From Paenibacillus helianthi (lineage in GTDB: Bacteria > Bacillota > Bacilli > Paenibacillales > Paenibacillaceae): a DNA stretch of 64,000 nucleotides. The notes below the pieces were generated by a model, which saw only the letters and a list, made by a program, of their open reading frames with translations, had not been told where the DNA came from and did no database searches. This document shows, in pieces, positions 8,754-17,324 of this stretch. Each line of letters begins with the position of its first letter. The stretch's first letter is position 1. The position numbers were made by a program, and so were the translations under genes. The DNA lies in assembly GCF_001909055.1 (NCBI RefSeq), contig NZ_LVWI01000001.1:124001-188000 (forward strand), read 5' to 3'.

Positions 8754-10319
8754 TCACAAATGTCTCCTGTAATCACCTGGGCTCACACCATAAAATTCCT
8801 TAAACTGCTTGCTGAAATGGGAAAGATTCTTATAGCCCACCCGGTTCGCGGCTTCATATACCTTCAGCTTCGGATCACTAAGCAATACCTTGACCCGCTC
8901 CAGCCGCCTCAGCCCCACATAATCGGAGAAATACACTCCGGTCTCTTCGTAGAAGATCTGGCCCAAGTGATTAGGTGAGAAGGAAAAGTGGTTGGCGGCA
9001 TCCCGCAGCATGACATTATGCTCCAAATGTTCTTCAATGTATGCCTGGATCTCCTCCACAAGCTTACGTTTCTTCCCTTGGCGTTTGCGCTGCAGCCGCT
9101 CGGACAGCTCAAACATCCGGCGGCGGAGCCAGGATTTCATATCCTCAATGGTTTCCAGATCATATAAAATATTCAGATGCTTCCGTTCCAGCCCCAGCAG
9201 CTCATAAAAATCCTCATTGATTGTATGCAAATACGCATCGAGCTTGGAGACGAGGTGCAGGAAGAGCTGGTAAATCTCAAGCTTGGTCTCCATATTACCC
9301 ACCCAAACAAACAGCTCCTCATTGCAGTCGTCCACATCGACCAGACGGTAAGAGGTCACCGCCGCGAACAAGGCCTGCAGAATACTGTCCAAATCTTTGG
9401 CGGAGGCTGAGATCGGCCCTCTGGCATCGGAATGGAGGATGAGCTTGCCTTTGCCCAGGAACAGCTTCAGTCCCAGCGCATTCCTCGCCTGCCGGAAGGA
9501 ATCCCGCAGCCCACGCAAATGGCTAACGGTGGGACCTACACCAATGGTTACTGTCAGCGGTATACCATCCGCTGCCTGATGGATCAGCCTGCGGAGTCTT
9601 TCACGTCCCACACTTTCTTCCAGAATCAGTGCGTAATGGAACCGCTCCGTCCGGCAGGCCTGTATCTGTTCCTCGGCACAGTACCGCTCGATCGACATCT
9701 CCAGGCTGTTCTCCATCTCTGCCTTAGCCCCGTCGCTGAAGCCATTCAGCTTCCAGGACATATCATCGGGCTCCAGCAGCGCGGTGTACAGCCTCGCCCC
9801 ATTCCAGTTAATGCCGACACGTTGAAGCAGGGACAGCACTTTTTCTTCATCAGGTGTACCATCAAGAAGCTGCATGAACAGCTCTCTGCGCAGAAGCGGT
9901 TCGGACTCGGAGAAATAACGCTCTAAATGGGAATGCTCACGCTCACGGTCCAGAGTCTCCCGAACCTCTTCCAGTGATCTGCGCATATCGTCGTCGTCCA
10001 CAGGCTTCAGCACGTAACCGGATGCGCTCATGGATATGGCCTGCTTGGCATATTGAAAATCTTCATAGCCGCTGACAAAAATAATCCTCAGCTTCGGGTT
10101 CAGCTCAAGGGCTCTGCGGGCAAGCTCCATCCCTGACATGATCGGCATTCTGATATCGGTGACCATAATATCCACAGCCTGCGAATCCAGCACCTCCAGA
10201 GCTTCAAAGCCGCTGCTCGCGGCTGCACACACCTCCATGCCAAGACCTTCCCAGTTCATGAAGCGCTGCAGACCCTCCAGATCCAGCAGCTCATCGTCGA
10301 CCAGCAGTACCTTGTACAT
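8754..10319 (-). CDS. YesN-type response regulator (REC-AraC HTH)
   Basis: This 521-residue regulator has an N-terminal receiver (YKVLLVDDELLDLEGL, with the phosphoacceptor Asp in VDIMVTDIRMP near residue 55 and conserved Lys in VLKPVDD). A long, poorly conserved middle region follows. A C-terminal AraC-type double helix-turn-helix occupies the last 100 residues (MLRDAANHFSFSPNHLGQIFYEETG, then VYEAANRVGYKNLSHFSKQFKEF). Such regulators activate neighbouring ABC sugar transporter genes. The ATG at 10319 has a purine-rich GAGGGTGGGATGGG directly upstream; an in-frame GTG at 10337 is less likely. It sits between the solute-binding-protein gene and its kinase. Confidence 0.93.
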   Translation of the reverse strand: MYKVLLVDDELLDLEGLQRFMNWEGLGMEVCAAASSGFEALEVLDSQAVDIMVTDIRMPIMSGMELARRALELNPKLRIIFVSGYEDFQYAKQAISMSASGYVLKPVDDDDMRRSLEEVRETLDREREHSHLERYFSESEPLLRRELFMQLLDGTPDEEKVLSLLQRVGINWNGARLYTALLEPDDMSWKLNGFSDGAKAEMENSLEMSIERYCAEEQIQACRTERFHYALILEESVGRERLRRLIHQAADGIPLTVTIGVGPTVSHLRGLRDSFRQARNALGLKLFLGKGKLILHSDARGPISASAKDLDSILQALFAAVTSYRLVDVDDCNEELFVWVGNMETKLEIYQLFLHLVSKLDAYLHTINEDFYELLGLERKHLNILYDLETIEDMKSWLRRRMFELSERLQRKRQGKKRKLVEEIQAYIEEHLEHNVMLRDAANHFSFSPNHLGQIFYEETGVYFSDYVGLRRLERVKVLLSDPKLKVYEAANRVGYKNLSHFSKQFKEFYGVSPGDYRRHL

Positions 10320-10393
10320 CCCATCCCACCCTCGCACTCAGAATTCAATCCGCCCCCGGCAACTTGTGCTTGTGGTGAATACCATATAATAGT

Positions 10394-10424
10394 AAAAGGG
10401 GTACACTTGGATTCAGTATACCCC
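10394..10424 (-). terminator. Stem-loop between binding protein and regulator genes
   Basis: On the minus strand, GGGGTATAC (10424-10416) pairs with GTGTACCCC (10406-10398) with one wobble, followed by TTTTACTATT. It lies just after the solute-binding-protein stop. It probably acts as a partial terminator, leaving the regulator, kinase and alpha-galactosidase expressed at a lower level than the transporter genes. Confidence 0.7.
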
Positions 10425-10446
10425 ACGGTTTAGGCTGGCTCTAGCT

Positions 10447-12138
10447 TTATTTCATCTTGCTCAAATTGTCCTGCCATTTCGCGGTTTGGAATTTCAGCAG
10501 CTTCTCATAGCCTGCTTTTTTGGCGTCTTCATTCGCTTTGTTTAAGAGGCTGAGAACTTCATCATCACTTTTGGCGTACAGGGTTTTCGCAAAAACCTCC
10601 TGATAAATATCGTTAACCGCCGTAGCAATCGTTCCTTCCTCCGAGTCCGGCAGCGGGTCCAGATTGACGAACTCCGTGAAGTTCTTCGATGTCTTCCAGG
10701 TCACCTTCTGCTGGGCAAGCGTAGTCCAGTTCTGCTTGTCGGCCGGAAGCTGCGCATCCATCTTGGCTTTGGTCTGGTCAATAAAGGTGGTGTTGCCGAC
10801 CCAGTTGAAACGGCCGATTCTTTCCTTGTCCTTGTCTCCCTGTGGTGTATTCAGGCCGGCCTCGTTCAGAATAGGCACGCCGTCTGCATCGTACTCATCC
10901 CAATACAGGCCTTGACGTCCGAAGTTCAAAATCCGCTGGCCTTCTTCGCTGGTCACCCAGTCGAGGTAGGAGAAGATCGCTTCCGGGTCCTTGGCGTTCT
11001 TCGTGATGACCAGCACGTTCCAACCCAGTGAGTTGTAATTGTTGGGTGTAATTTGGGTTGCATCCAGACCCGCCTTGTGAATCGGCCAGATGATATCGTA
11101 GCCGGCATCAGGGTCTGTTGTACGCAGCGCGGTATCCGCTCCCCGTCCAGGGTTCACCACATCACCGTCTACATATACTGCTACGCGGCCAGTCTTGAGT
11201 TTCTCGGAAATCTGGTCACCGGTCTGGGTGAACAGATCCTGCGTGATCAGCTTTTCACGGAAGAGCTTGCTGGCGTACTGCATGTTGTCGATGAACACCT
11301 GATCCTCAAAAATCGATTGCAGCGTGTTACCCACCGGATTGGCTTTGGGCAGATATGGTTTATTTTCAGCAAATCCGCCGTACATCGTCTCAAGTCCCCG
11401 GCCTTTGGCTCCCACTTCAAGCGGCACTACATCGGGATACTTCACCTTCACCTGCTTCAGGTAGGCATACAGTTCATCGTAGGTTTCCAGCTTCGGTGAA
11501 CCCAGTTCCTTGTATATTTTCCGGTTAATGATCCAGCCGCCGTTGCCATTCGGGCTTGACGTATACCAGTTGGGGAATTGGTAGAGCTTGCCGTCTTCAG
11601 AGCGCAGCATGTTCAGCGTGGCTTCACCGGCGTTCTTTTTCAGATTAGGATAACGGTCCAGATAATCATCGAAGGGTACCAGCAGCCCGGGCTGACGAAG
11701 CCGCTCGACATTCGCACCGCGGTCCATCATAATGACATCCGGCAGACTTCCCGAGGCGATCATGGTGCTGAACTTGGTTTCGGCAGCGCCGCTGGACTGA
11801 ACCGGGGTCATCTTGACCTTGAGGGTGTCGGCAATCCACTTGGTGGTCGAATCCCTTCCCCATTCTTCCGTGGTATCCCAATCGTAATTACTGTAATACG
11901 TGAAGGAGACCGGTTTGACCGTGCTTCCTACAGCGGCTGATGTAGCTTCAGGACTTGCACTTGCCGTTGCTGCCTCCGTTGCCGCTGGTTCTTTGGTAGG
12001 ATCAGCGGATGGCGCTGCAGTATTGTTCCCCCCTCCACAACCGGCAATCAAAAGCACCGAACACAACACAACACTCAGCAGCAAGCAGAAATGGCTTTGC
12101 CGTCCTTTGAAGGGATGGTACCGTTTCGTAGATTTCAA
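10447..12138 (-). CDS. Extracellular solute-binding lipoprotein (sugar ABC transporter)
   Basis: This is a 563-residue lipoprotein of the long LplA/YtcQ-type family 1 binding proteins found in Paenibacillus. The N terminus has a basic n-region, a hydrophobic core and the lipobox LIAGC, with Cys near residue 34 as the expected lipidation site. It is followed by an Ala/Thr/Pro/Ser-rich linker before the binding domain (VSFTYYSNYDWDTTEEWG). Conserved features include a Trp/Tyr-rich ligand cleft and the region GWNVLVITKNAKDPEAIFSYLDW. It lies 29 nt after the second permease gene and would deliver an oligosaccharide, most simply a mannan or galactomannan fragment given the enzymes encoded alongside. 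The ATG at 12138 follows AGAGGGGTT. Confidence 0.93.
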   Translation of the reverse strand: MKSTKRYHPFKGRQSHFCLLLSVVLCSVLLIAGCGGGNNTAAPSADPTKEPAATEAATASASPEATSAAVGSTVKPVSFTYYSNYDWDTTEEWGRDSTTKWIADTLKVKMTPVQSSGAAETKFSTMIASGSLPDVIMMDRGANVERLRQPGLLVPFDDYLDRYPNLKKNAGEATLNMLRSEDGKLYQFPNWYTSSPNGNGGWIINRKIYKELGSPKLETYDELYAYLKQVKVKYPDVVPLEVGAKGRGLETMYGGFAENKPYLPKANPVGNTLQSIFEDQVFIDNMQYASKLFREKLITQDLFTQTGDQISEKLKTGRVAVYVDGDVVNPGRGADTALRTTDPDAGYDIIWPIHKAGLDATQITPNNYNSLGWNVLVITKNAKDPEAIFSYLDWVTSEEGQRILNFGRQGLYWDEYDADGVPILNEAGLNTPQGDKDKERIGRFNWVGNTTFIDQTKAKMDAQLPADKQNWTTLAQQKVTWKTSKNFTEFVNLDPLPDSEEGTIATAVNDIYQEVFAKTLYAKSDDEVLSLLNKANEDAKKAGYEKLLKFQTAKWQDNLSKMK

Positions 12139-12167
12139 ATGAGTAACCCCTCTCTAATGTTCACTTT

Positions 12168-13073
12168 CTACTCCTTAAGCGACCCGATTAATACACCTTT
12201 CACAAAATACTTTTGCAAAAACGGGTAGACCATAATAATCGGCAGCGTAGCGACCATGGTGGTTGCCATGATCAGCGATTTGCTGGTTACCGACTGCACG
12301 AGGGCGAGCCGGTCTTGAGCAGCTGCACTACTCCCGATAGCTTTCTGGAGCTGATCTGTCACAATATTGGAATTCAGGATCTGCTTCAGCAGGGTCTGAA
12401 TCGGGATCAGATCGGGATTATTGATATAAATGCTGGCCGAGAACCAGTCATTCCAGTGATATACGGCAGTAAACAAGGACAGGGTAGCCACTACAGGACC
12501 AGAGATGGGTAAAATGATACGGGTCAGCACTCCGATATGGTTACAGCCGTCAATCCGCGCCGATTCAACCAGTCCCGCCGGCAGTCCCAAAAAGAAAGTC
12601 CTGAAAATAATCATGTTGTAGACACTGATCATCCCGGGAATGACCAGCACCCAGAAGGTATCCATCATGCCAAACTCGCGCAGCAGTAGAAAGGTGGGAA
12701 TCAGTCCTCCGCTGAAATACATAGTTATGATGCAGAATACCATATATATTTTGCGTCCCATCAGTTCATGCCGGGAGAGTCCGTAGGCCAATATGGCGGT
12801 AAACATGACCGATAGAGTGGTTCCTACGATGGTGCGCATGATGGAGATTAGAAATGCATGGCCGATGCGGCTGTCCCGGAACACGACCTCGTAATTATCA
12901 AGCGTTGGGCTGCGCGGCCAGAACGTAATCCCGCCAAGCGCCGTGTCCGAGCCCATATTGAAGGAAATCACGAGTGAATTCCAGAAGGGGTACAGGGTGA
13001 TGAAGCCCAGCAGCAGCAGCGTTGCATATATAATAACTTGCAGGAATTTGTCTCCTGCCGACAGCTTCATCAT
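12168..13073 (-). CDS. Carbohydrate ABC transporter permease, YtcP-type
   Basis: This 301-residue inner-membrane permease of the MalG/YtcP class has six predicted transmembrane helices, beginning VIIYATLLLLGFITLYPFWNSLVISF. The ATPase-coupling EAA loop appears as ESARIDGCNHIGVLTRIILPISGP. The C terminus FVKGVLIGSLKE is typical of the family. I chose the ATG at 13073 (a second ATG follows at once) because GGGGGTCAGG lies just upstream; a GTG at 13100 would add nine charged residues without a ribosome site. It is preceded by the LplB-type permease and followed by the binding protein. No ATPase gene is present, as is usual where a shared MsmK-type ATPase serves several importers. Confidence 0.92.
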   Translation of the reverse strand: MMKLSAGDKFLQVIIYATLLLLGFITLYPFWNSLVISFNMGSDTALGGITFWPRSPTLDNYEVVFRDSRIGHAFLISIMRTIVGTTLSVMFTAILAYGLSRHELMGRKIYMVFCIITMYFSGGLIPTFLLLREFGMMDTFWVLVIPGMISVYNMIIFRTFFLGLPAGLVESARIDGCNHIGVLTRIILPISGPVVATLSLFTAVYHWNDWFSASIYINNPDLIPIQTLLKQILNSNIVTDQLQKAIGSSAAAQDRLALVQSVTSKSLIMATTMVATLPIIMVYPFLQKYFVKGVLIGSLKE

Positions 13074-13122
13074 AACCTGACCCCCGCCTTCCTTCTCCAC
13101 ATTTGTTCTGCTTCACTGTTGC

Positions 13123-14085
13123 TTACCATAGACTTGAACCCATTTTTCTGGCTGCCTTATTCGCCAGGGCCAGCAGTCCAATACTCACTACCGCTTTGAA
13201 CAGTCCCGCCGCCGCCGCATAAGAGAAGCGGTTGTTCAAAATCCCCATCCGGTAGACATACGTATCGATTACGTCTGAAACATCACGCAGGATCGGATTG
13301 GTGGCCAAGATCAGGATATCCTCGAACCCGGCATTCAGAATATTACCCACAGCCAGAATGAGAAAGATGATGATGACCGGCCGGATGCAGGGCAATGTGA
13401 TCAGCTGGATCTGCTTGAACCGCCCAGCACCGTCAATGGAAGCGGCTTCATAGAGATGCGGGTCGATTCCGGCAATTGCCGCCAGATAGACGATGGCTGC
13501 GAACCCCATCTCCTTCCAGATGCCTGTTCCCACCAGAATCCCCCAGAAGTACTCCGGCACGGACAGAAAGCTGATAGGCTCTGAGGTGAGATGCAGACTC
13601 ATAAGCAGCATGTTAACGCTTCCATTATCAGTCGACAGCATCGATCCCACGAACCCTCCGACGATTACCCAGGACAGAAAATGCGGCAGATAGCTGACAG
13701 TCTGGATGATCCGCTTGAATAACATAAGCCGAATCTCATTGAGCATCAGCGCGAGCAGGATCGGAGCCGGGAACCCGATGCACAGCTTCAGCAGGCTGAT
13801 TACAATGGTGTTGCGCATGACCGTCCAGAAGTCGGGCGAATTGAAGAATGCTTCAAAATGCTTCAGCCCGACCCAGGGACTGTGAAAAAAACCGCCGAAC
13901 AGCTGATAATCCTGGAACGCCATCAGTACCCCGTACATGGGCAAATAGCTGAATACGAAGATAAACATCATAGCGGGTATAACCATCAGCTGAATATCCC
14001 ATTGCCTGAACCACCTGGTCCACCATGATAGCGGCTTACCTTTCGCCCTGGTAATGACCTTTCGTTCGATTTCCACGTTTGTCAT
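13123..14085 (-). CDS. Carbohydrate ABC transporter permease, LplB-type
   Basis: This 320-residue permease of the MalF/LplB class has a short basic N-terminal tail, then six predicted membrane helices starting at IQLMVIPAMMFIFVFSYLPMYGVLMAFQDY, which is the LplB family signature region. The EAA coupling loop is IDPHLYEAASIDGAGRFKQIQLITLPCIRP. It forms the translocation channel with the YtcP-type partner encoded 50 nt downstream. The ribosome site AGGAAGG is unusually close to the ATG at 14085. The GH26 mannanase gene ends about 100 nt upstream, which ties transport to mannan hydrolysis. Confidence 0.93.
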   Translation of the reverse strand: MTNVEIERKVITRAKGKPLSWWTRWFRQWDIQLMVIPAMMFIFVFSYLPMYGVLMAFQDYQLFGGFFHSPWVGLKHFEAFFNSPDFWTVMRNTIVISLLKLCIGFPAPILLALMLNEIRLMLFKRIIQTVSYLPHFLSWVIVGGFVGSMLSTDNGSVNMLLMSLHLTSEPISFLSVPEYFWGILVGTGIWKEMGFAAIVYLAAIAGIDPHLYEAASIDGAGRFKQIQLITLPCIRPVIIIFLILAVGNILNAGFEDILILATNPILRDVSDVIDTYVYRMGILNNRFSYAAAAGLFKAVVSIGLLALANKAARKMGSSLW

Positions 14086-14186
14086 CCTTCCTGTTTCTTT
14101 GCTCTACACCTTAATCTTATGCAGTTCTGAAAGGAGGAACCAGTACCGTGGTCAACGAAATGTGTGGTTCAGCAATGATGAGCAGA

Positions 14187-17174
14187 TTACAGCTTAATGG
14201 CCTTCACATCGTCAATGTAGATCGTCCCGCTGCCCTGGGTACCACTGCCCTGGGCTACATAGAAGGCGAACTCTTTAATGGAGCCCAAATCAATGACCCC
14301 GTTGCCGCCGGTTGACCAGCCGGGCCTTGCGAAGTCCGTAAACGGAATGGTTACAAGCCTTGGCTCGGTGCCTTCAATCTTGATTCCGGCTTCCCAGACT
14401 TCGCCGTTCGTCTCATGAAACTGAACCGCCAGCTGACGGTTCGAGCCATCCGGCTGGAGCCAGAAGGAGATCGCTCCCATGCCCGGCCATTCCTTGCCCA
14501 TGCTGCGGTAGACACCTGCATAGCCAGGATTGCCAACCGTATAGTCCAGCTTAAGCCCATAGCTTCCGCTGTTTAGCTGATACGTATCCAGTGTTACAGT
14601 TGCAGCATTGCCCGAGACATTGCGCTGCCATTTGGAGCGCAGGCTTCCATTCGAGCCACCATAGGATTCGAAATCATCGATCAGATAGGAGTCCACCGGA
14701 GGCGGAATAAACGGGCCATTTCCGGTCTCTCCGTTGTTGAGCGCCCGCGGATCACTGTAGAGCGCTTGAATACCGCTAATCGAATTTTTGTCGGTTAAAT
14801 ACTGGGACCAAGTCATGAAATACACATATCTTGACTGCTTTTCCCGAAGCATCTGCATATCCGGCAGCTCACCGTTTTCCCCGATAGCAATAGGCCGGCC
14901 GCCGCTGAGCTTCAGAAGCTTGTTGTAATAAGTGTCACGGTAATCGTTGTTGTAGATGTCCATGGCTAACACATCTACCACATCGTGGCCGGGATAATAG
15001 GGGGTTGAATCGTATGCCCAGGAGCTCTCCGCATTCGGACTCCACACCCAGATCAGATTATTCAGACCATGAAGATTAGTTAAGCGGTCGTACATGTTGT
15101 GCCATAGCTGCCTGAACAGCTCCGGTCTTGCACCCCACCAGAAAAATTCAGCATTCATCTCGTGATATGGACGCCATAATACAGGAATACCTTCATCCTG
15201 TAGCTGCTCCAGATATCCCGCGATCTCATCCACCTGGGCAGCCCACTGGTTGTACAGTGCGGTGCCGGGAGTGACAATCTCTGTCATTTGGGCTTCTGTC
15301 ACGTCACCCGTGACACTCTCCCAGCCGGAGGTAGCCGGGTCCATAGGCCGGGTCTGGTGATAGGTTAGAGTCACCATGGTTCCTGCCTTACCCTGAAGAA
15401 TGGCCTCGTCAATCATGGATTGGCGCAGCTCGCCTATGTCTCCCCCGATATAATAGGCGAAATCCGAACCCCATAATGCCGGATAATAACCGGTCAGCTC
15501 TGCTGCCGTGTTGTACCATTTCGCGGGCTCTTCGTAATAATTATGTTGGCCCGTGTAGACGGCTTTCCCCACCGTTGCATAGAGCCGGTCGAGCAATGCT
15601 GTCGCTTCAACGCTAGCGTTCGGGTTGACCGGGACCATCCTGCCGGTGGTCAACTGAAGCGTGCTCGGGGCAGAGATTGCGGTCCCTTCACTAACCGCTT
15701 TAACCTCAATGTCATACAGACTCTCAGGCGACAGTCCTTCCAGCTTGTAAGCATACAGTGATTGCCCGGAAACATAAGGAACCGTCAGGCTGCTCCACTC
15801 GGTGTCGGCCGCTTTTTTGTATAGCAGCTTATATTCTCTCACTCCAAAGGGTCCTGTGGAGGCTGCCCATTCCAGCTCTGCAGATACCCCGTCTATGGTT
15901 CCAGCCTTGAAACCCGCAGGTGCAGTTGGACTAAGGTTAGTCGGAATTACAGGCATCTTGCCGATAAAAACTTGATCCAGGTACATATCTCCGCCGCTCC
16001 AATTCGCGCCCCTCAGCTGCAGACCAGCCAATCCGTTGCCGGTCTGAATCTGCTGCTCCGAACGGGACCATGCTGCTGTGGCGTTAGTATAGAACGGATA
16101 GGATTTTACAGAGAAACCTTGATATACATCCAGTGTTACCGTGAATGGCCCCGGCAGTACCGTATTGAATTTGCTCCAAAACGAAACCAGATAAGAAGCG
16201 TTGCTATTAGCGGGGAGTAATGGCGTTTTGACTGTGGATAGATTCTTCAGCTTCAGCGCATACATTCCTGAATAGGGATCATAAGTTGTCGTTTGTACAG
16301 TCCCTGTTCTATACCATGGAAAGATGTGTCCAGACTCCAGACCTCCATTGGGTACCTGATTAAATCCCGGCGTAGCCTCTAGTCCCATCACGGCATCGGA
16401 GGTATTGCCCGCGACATCCTTGGCCCGCAGCATAATTGCATACACTGAAAAAGGATCCAAATTATTGAGGGTATACGTGTACTGGTTAACAGATTCCTGT
16501 TGAGGGACAGCCGCGGTACTCCAGTCAGCAGCATCTGTTTTTTTGTAAAAAATCTGGTAGGAATCAACTCCCATATCATCCGTGGACCCCGTCCAGGTTA
16601 GCTTCAGCGCTTTGGAGTCATGCTGGGCCTGCCATACACCCGGAGTCGTTGGGCGTTCAATATCCACATTCTCCCGAATGACAGCGTCGTCGATATAATA
16701 ATCCTTACTCGTACCGTTCCAGAACGACAAGCGGATATATTGCACACCTGGCCCGGGTGTATACAGGAGCTGCCGGTATTCCCATTCCGTAGAACCCGAG
16801 AAATGCAGCTGTTCCTTCGATTGCTGCGTGCCGAAAATGTCCATATCCATCGTTGCATTCGTGACCCCAGCAGCAGCAAACTTAACCCATAATCCAACCC
16901 GGTAGGTTTTCCCCTGCTGGACTGCGACTGACGCTGATGCCCCACCTGTACTGCGCTTAACCAGAAGACTTTTTGCGCCACCGTGCTTCTCGGCGGTTGT
17001 CACCACCGGACTTCCCCATTTCTCCCACAGCGTATCTCCCGACTCAAACCCGGGATTACCCAGCAAATTCTCGCCAGCTCCCAGCACCGGGACACTTGGG
17101 ACGAGTAATGAAGCAAAGATCAGAACTACGGCCAGCCAACCATGGAACCATTTCCCCCTCATACGTGGTACCAC
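14187..17174 (-). CDS. Secreted multidomain beta-mannanase, GH26
   Basis: This predicted 995-residue exported endo-mannanase has a signal peptide (RMRGK, a long hydrophobic core, then PVLGA). Domains in order are a carbohydrate-binding-like sandwich (NLLGNPGFESG), fibronectin III, a second sandwich (NQVPNGGLESG), and a second fibronectin III. The GH26 barrel follows at about 520-830, and then a CBM11-like module at about 845-995 (YLIDDFESYGG). GH26 catalytic residues are recognisable: Glu in WRPYHEMN near 670 as acid/base and Glu in IAIGENGE near 765 as nucleophile. It would cut mannan outside the cell and feed the adjacent transporter. The GTG at 17174 has GGAGG 10 nt upstream; the ATG four codons later has no ribosome site. 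A cre-like site lies upstream. Confidence 0.88.
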   Translation of the reverse strand: MVPRMRGKWFHGWLAVVLIFASLLVPSVPVLGAGENLLGNPGFESGDTLWEKWGSPVVTTAEKHGGAKSLLVKRSTGGASASVAVQQGKTYRVGLWVKFAAAGVTNATMDMDIFGTQQSKEQLHFSGSTEWEYRQLLYTPGPGVQYIRLSFWNGTSKDYYIDDAVIRENVDIERPTTPGVWQAQHDSKALKLTWTGSTDDMGVDSYQIFYKKTDAADWSTAAVPQQESVNQYTYTLNNLDPFSVYAIMLRAKDVAGNTSDAVMGLEATPGFNQVPNGGLESGHIFPWYRTGTVQTTTYDPYSGMYALKLKNLSTVKTPLLPANSNASYLVSFWSKFNTVLPGPFTVTLDVYQGFSVKSYPFYTNATAAWSRSEQQIQTGNGLAGLQLRGANWSGGDMYLDQVFIGKMPVIPTNLSPTAPAGFKAGTIDGVSAELEWAASTGPFGVREYKLLYKKAADTEWSSLTVPYVSGQSLYAYKLEGLSPESLYDIEVKAVSEGTAISAPSTLQLTTGRMVPVNPNASVEATALLDRLYATVGKAVYTGQHNYYEEPAKWYNTAAELTGYYPALWGSDFAYYIGGDIGELRQSMIDEAILQGKAGTMVTLTYHQTRPMDPATSGWESVTGDVTEAQMTEIVTPGTALYNQWAAQVDEIAGYLEQLQDEGIPVLWRPYHEMNAEFFWWGARPELFRQLWHNMYDRLTNLHGLNNLIWVWSPNAESSWAYDSTPYYPGHDVVDVLAMDIYNNDYRDTYYNKLLKLSGGRPIAIGENGELPDMQMLREKQSRYVYFMTWSQYLTDKNSISGIQALYSDPRALNNGETGNGPFIPPPVDSYLIDDFESYGGSNGSLRSKWQRNVSGNAATVTLDTYQLNSGSYGLKLDYTVGNPGYAGVYRSMGKEWPGMGAISFWLQPDGSNRQLAVQFHETNGEVWEAGIKIEGTEPRLVTIPFTDFARPGWSTGGNGVIDLGSIKEFAFYVAQGSGTQGSGTIYIDDVKAIKL

Positions 17175-17239
17175 TTTAATCAGGCCTCCACTCACATTAG
17201 CCGGTGAAATTACGACTATAATGTCGTCCGGCATCTCCA

Positions 17240-17255
17240 ATGTAAGCGTTTTCCA
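17240..17255. promoter_or_regulatory. Candidate cre (CcpA) site upstream of the mannanase
   Basis: The 16 bases at 17240-17255 (plus strand ATGTAAGCGTTTTCCA) match the cre consensus WTGNNARCGNWWWCAW at all but one defined position. They lie 66-81 nt before the GTG of the GH26 gene, in the 150-nt gap after the BNR gene. A separate 16-bp inverted repeat, ACGAC-N6-GTCGT at 17212-17227, lies between this site and the start codon and could be a second operator. Carbon-catabolite repression of a polysaccharide hydrolase is what one would expect. Confidence 0.6.
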
Positions 17256-17324
17256 CAAAACTCAACAAGGTACTACAGCAACGAAAACTATGCTGCAGCA
17301 ACGATGTCCGGTTTTTGTGCCGAA

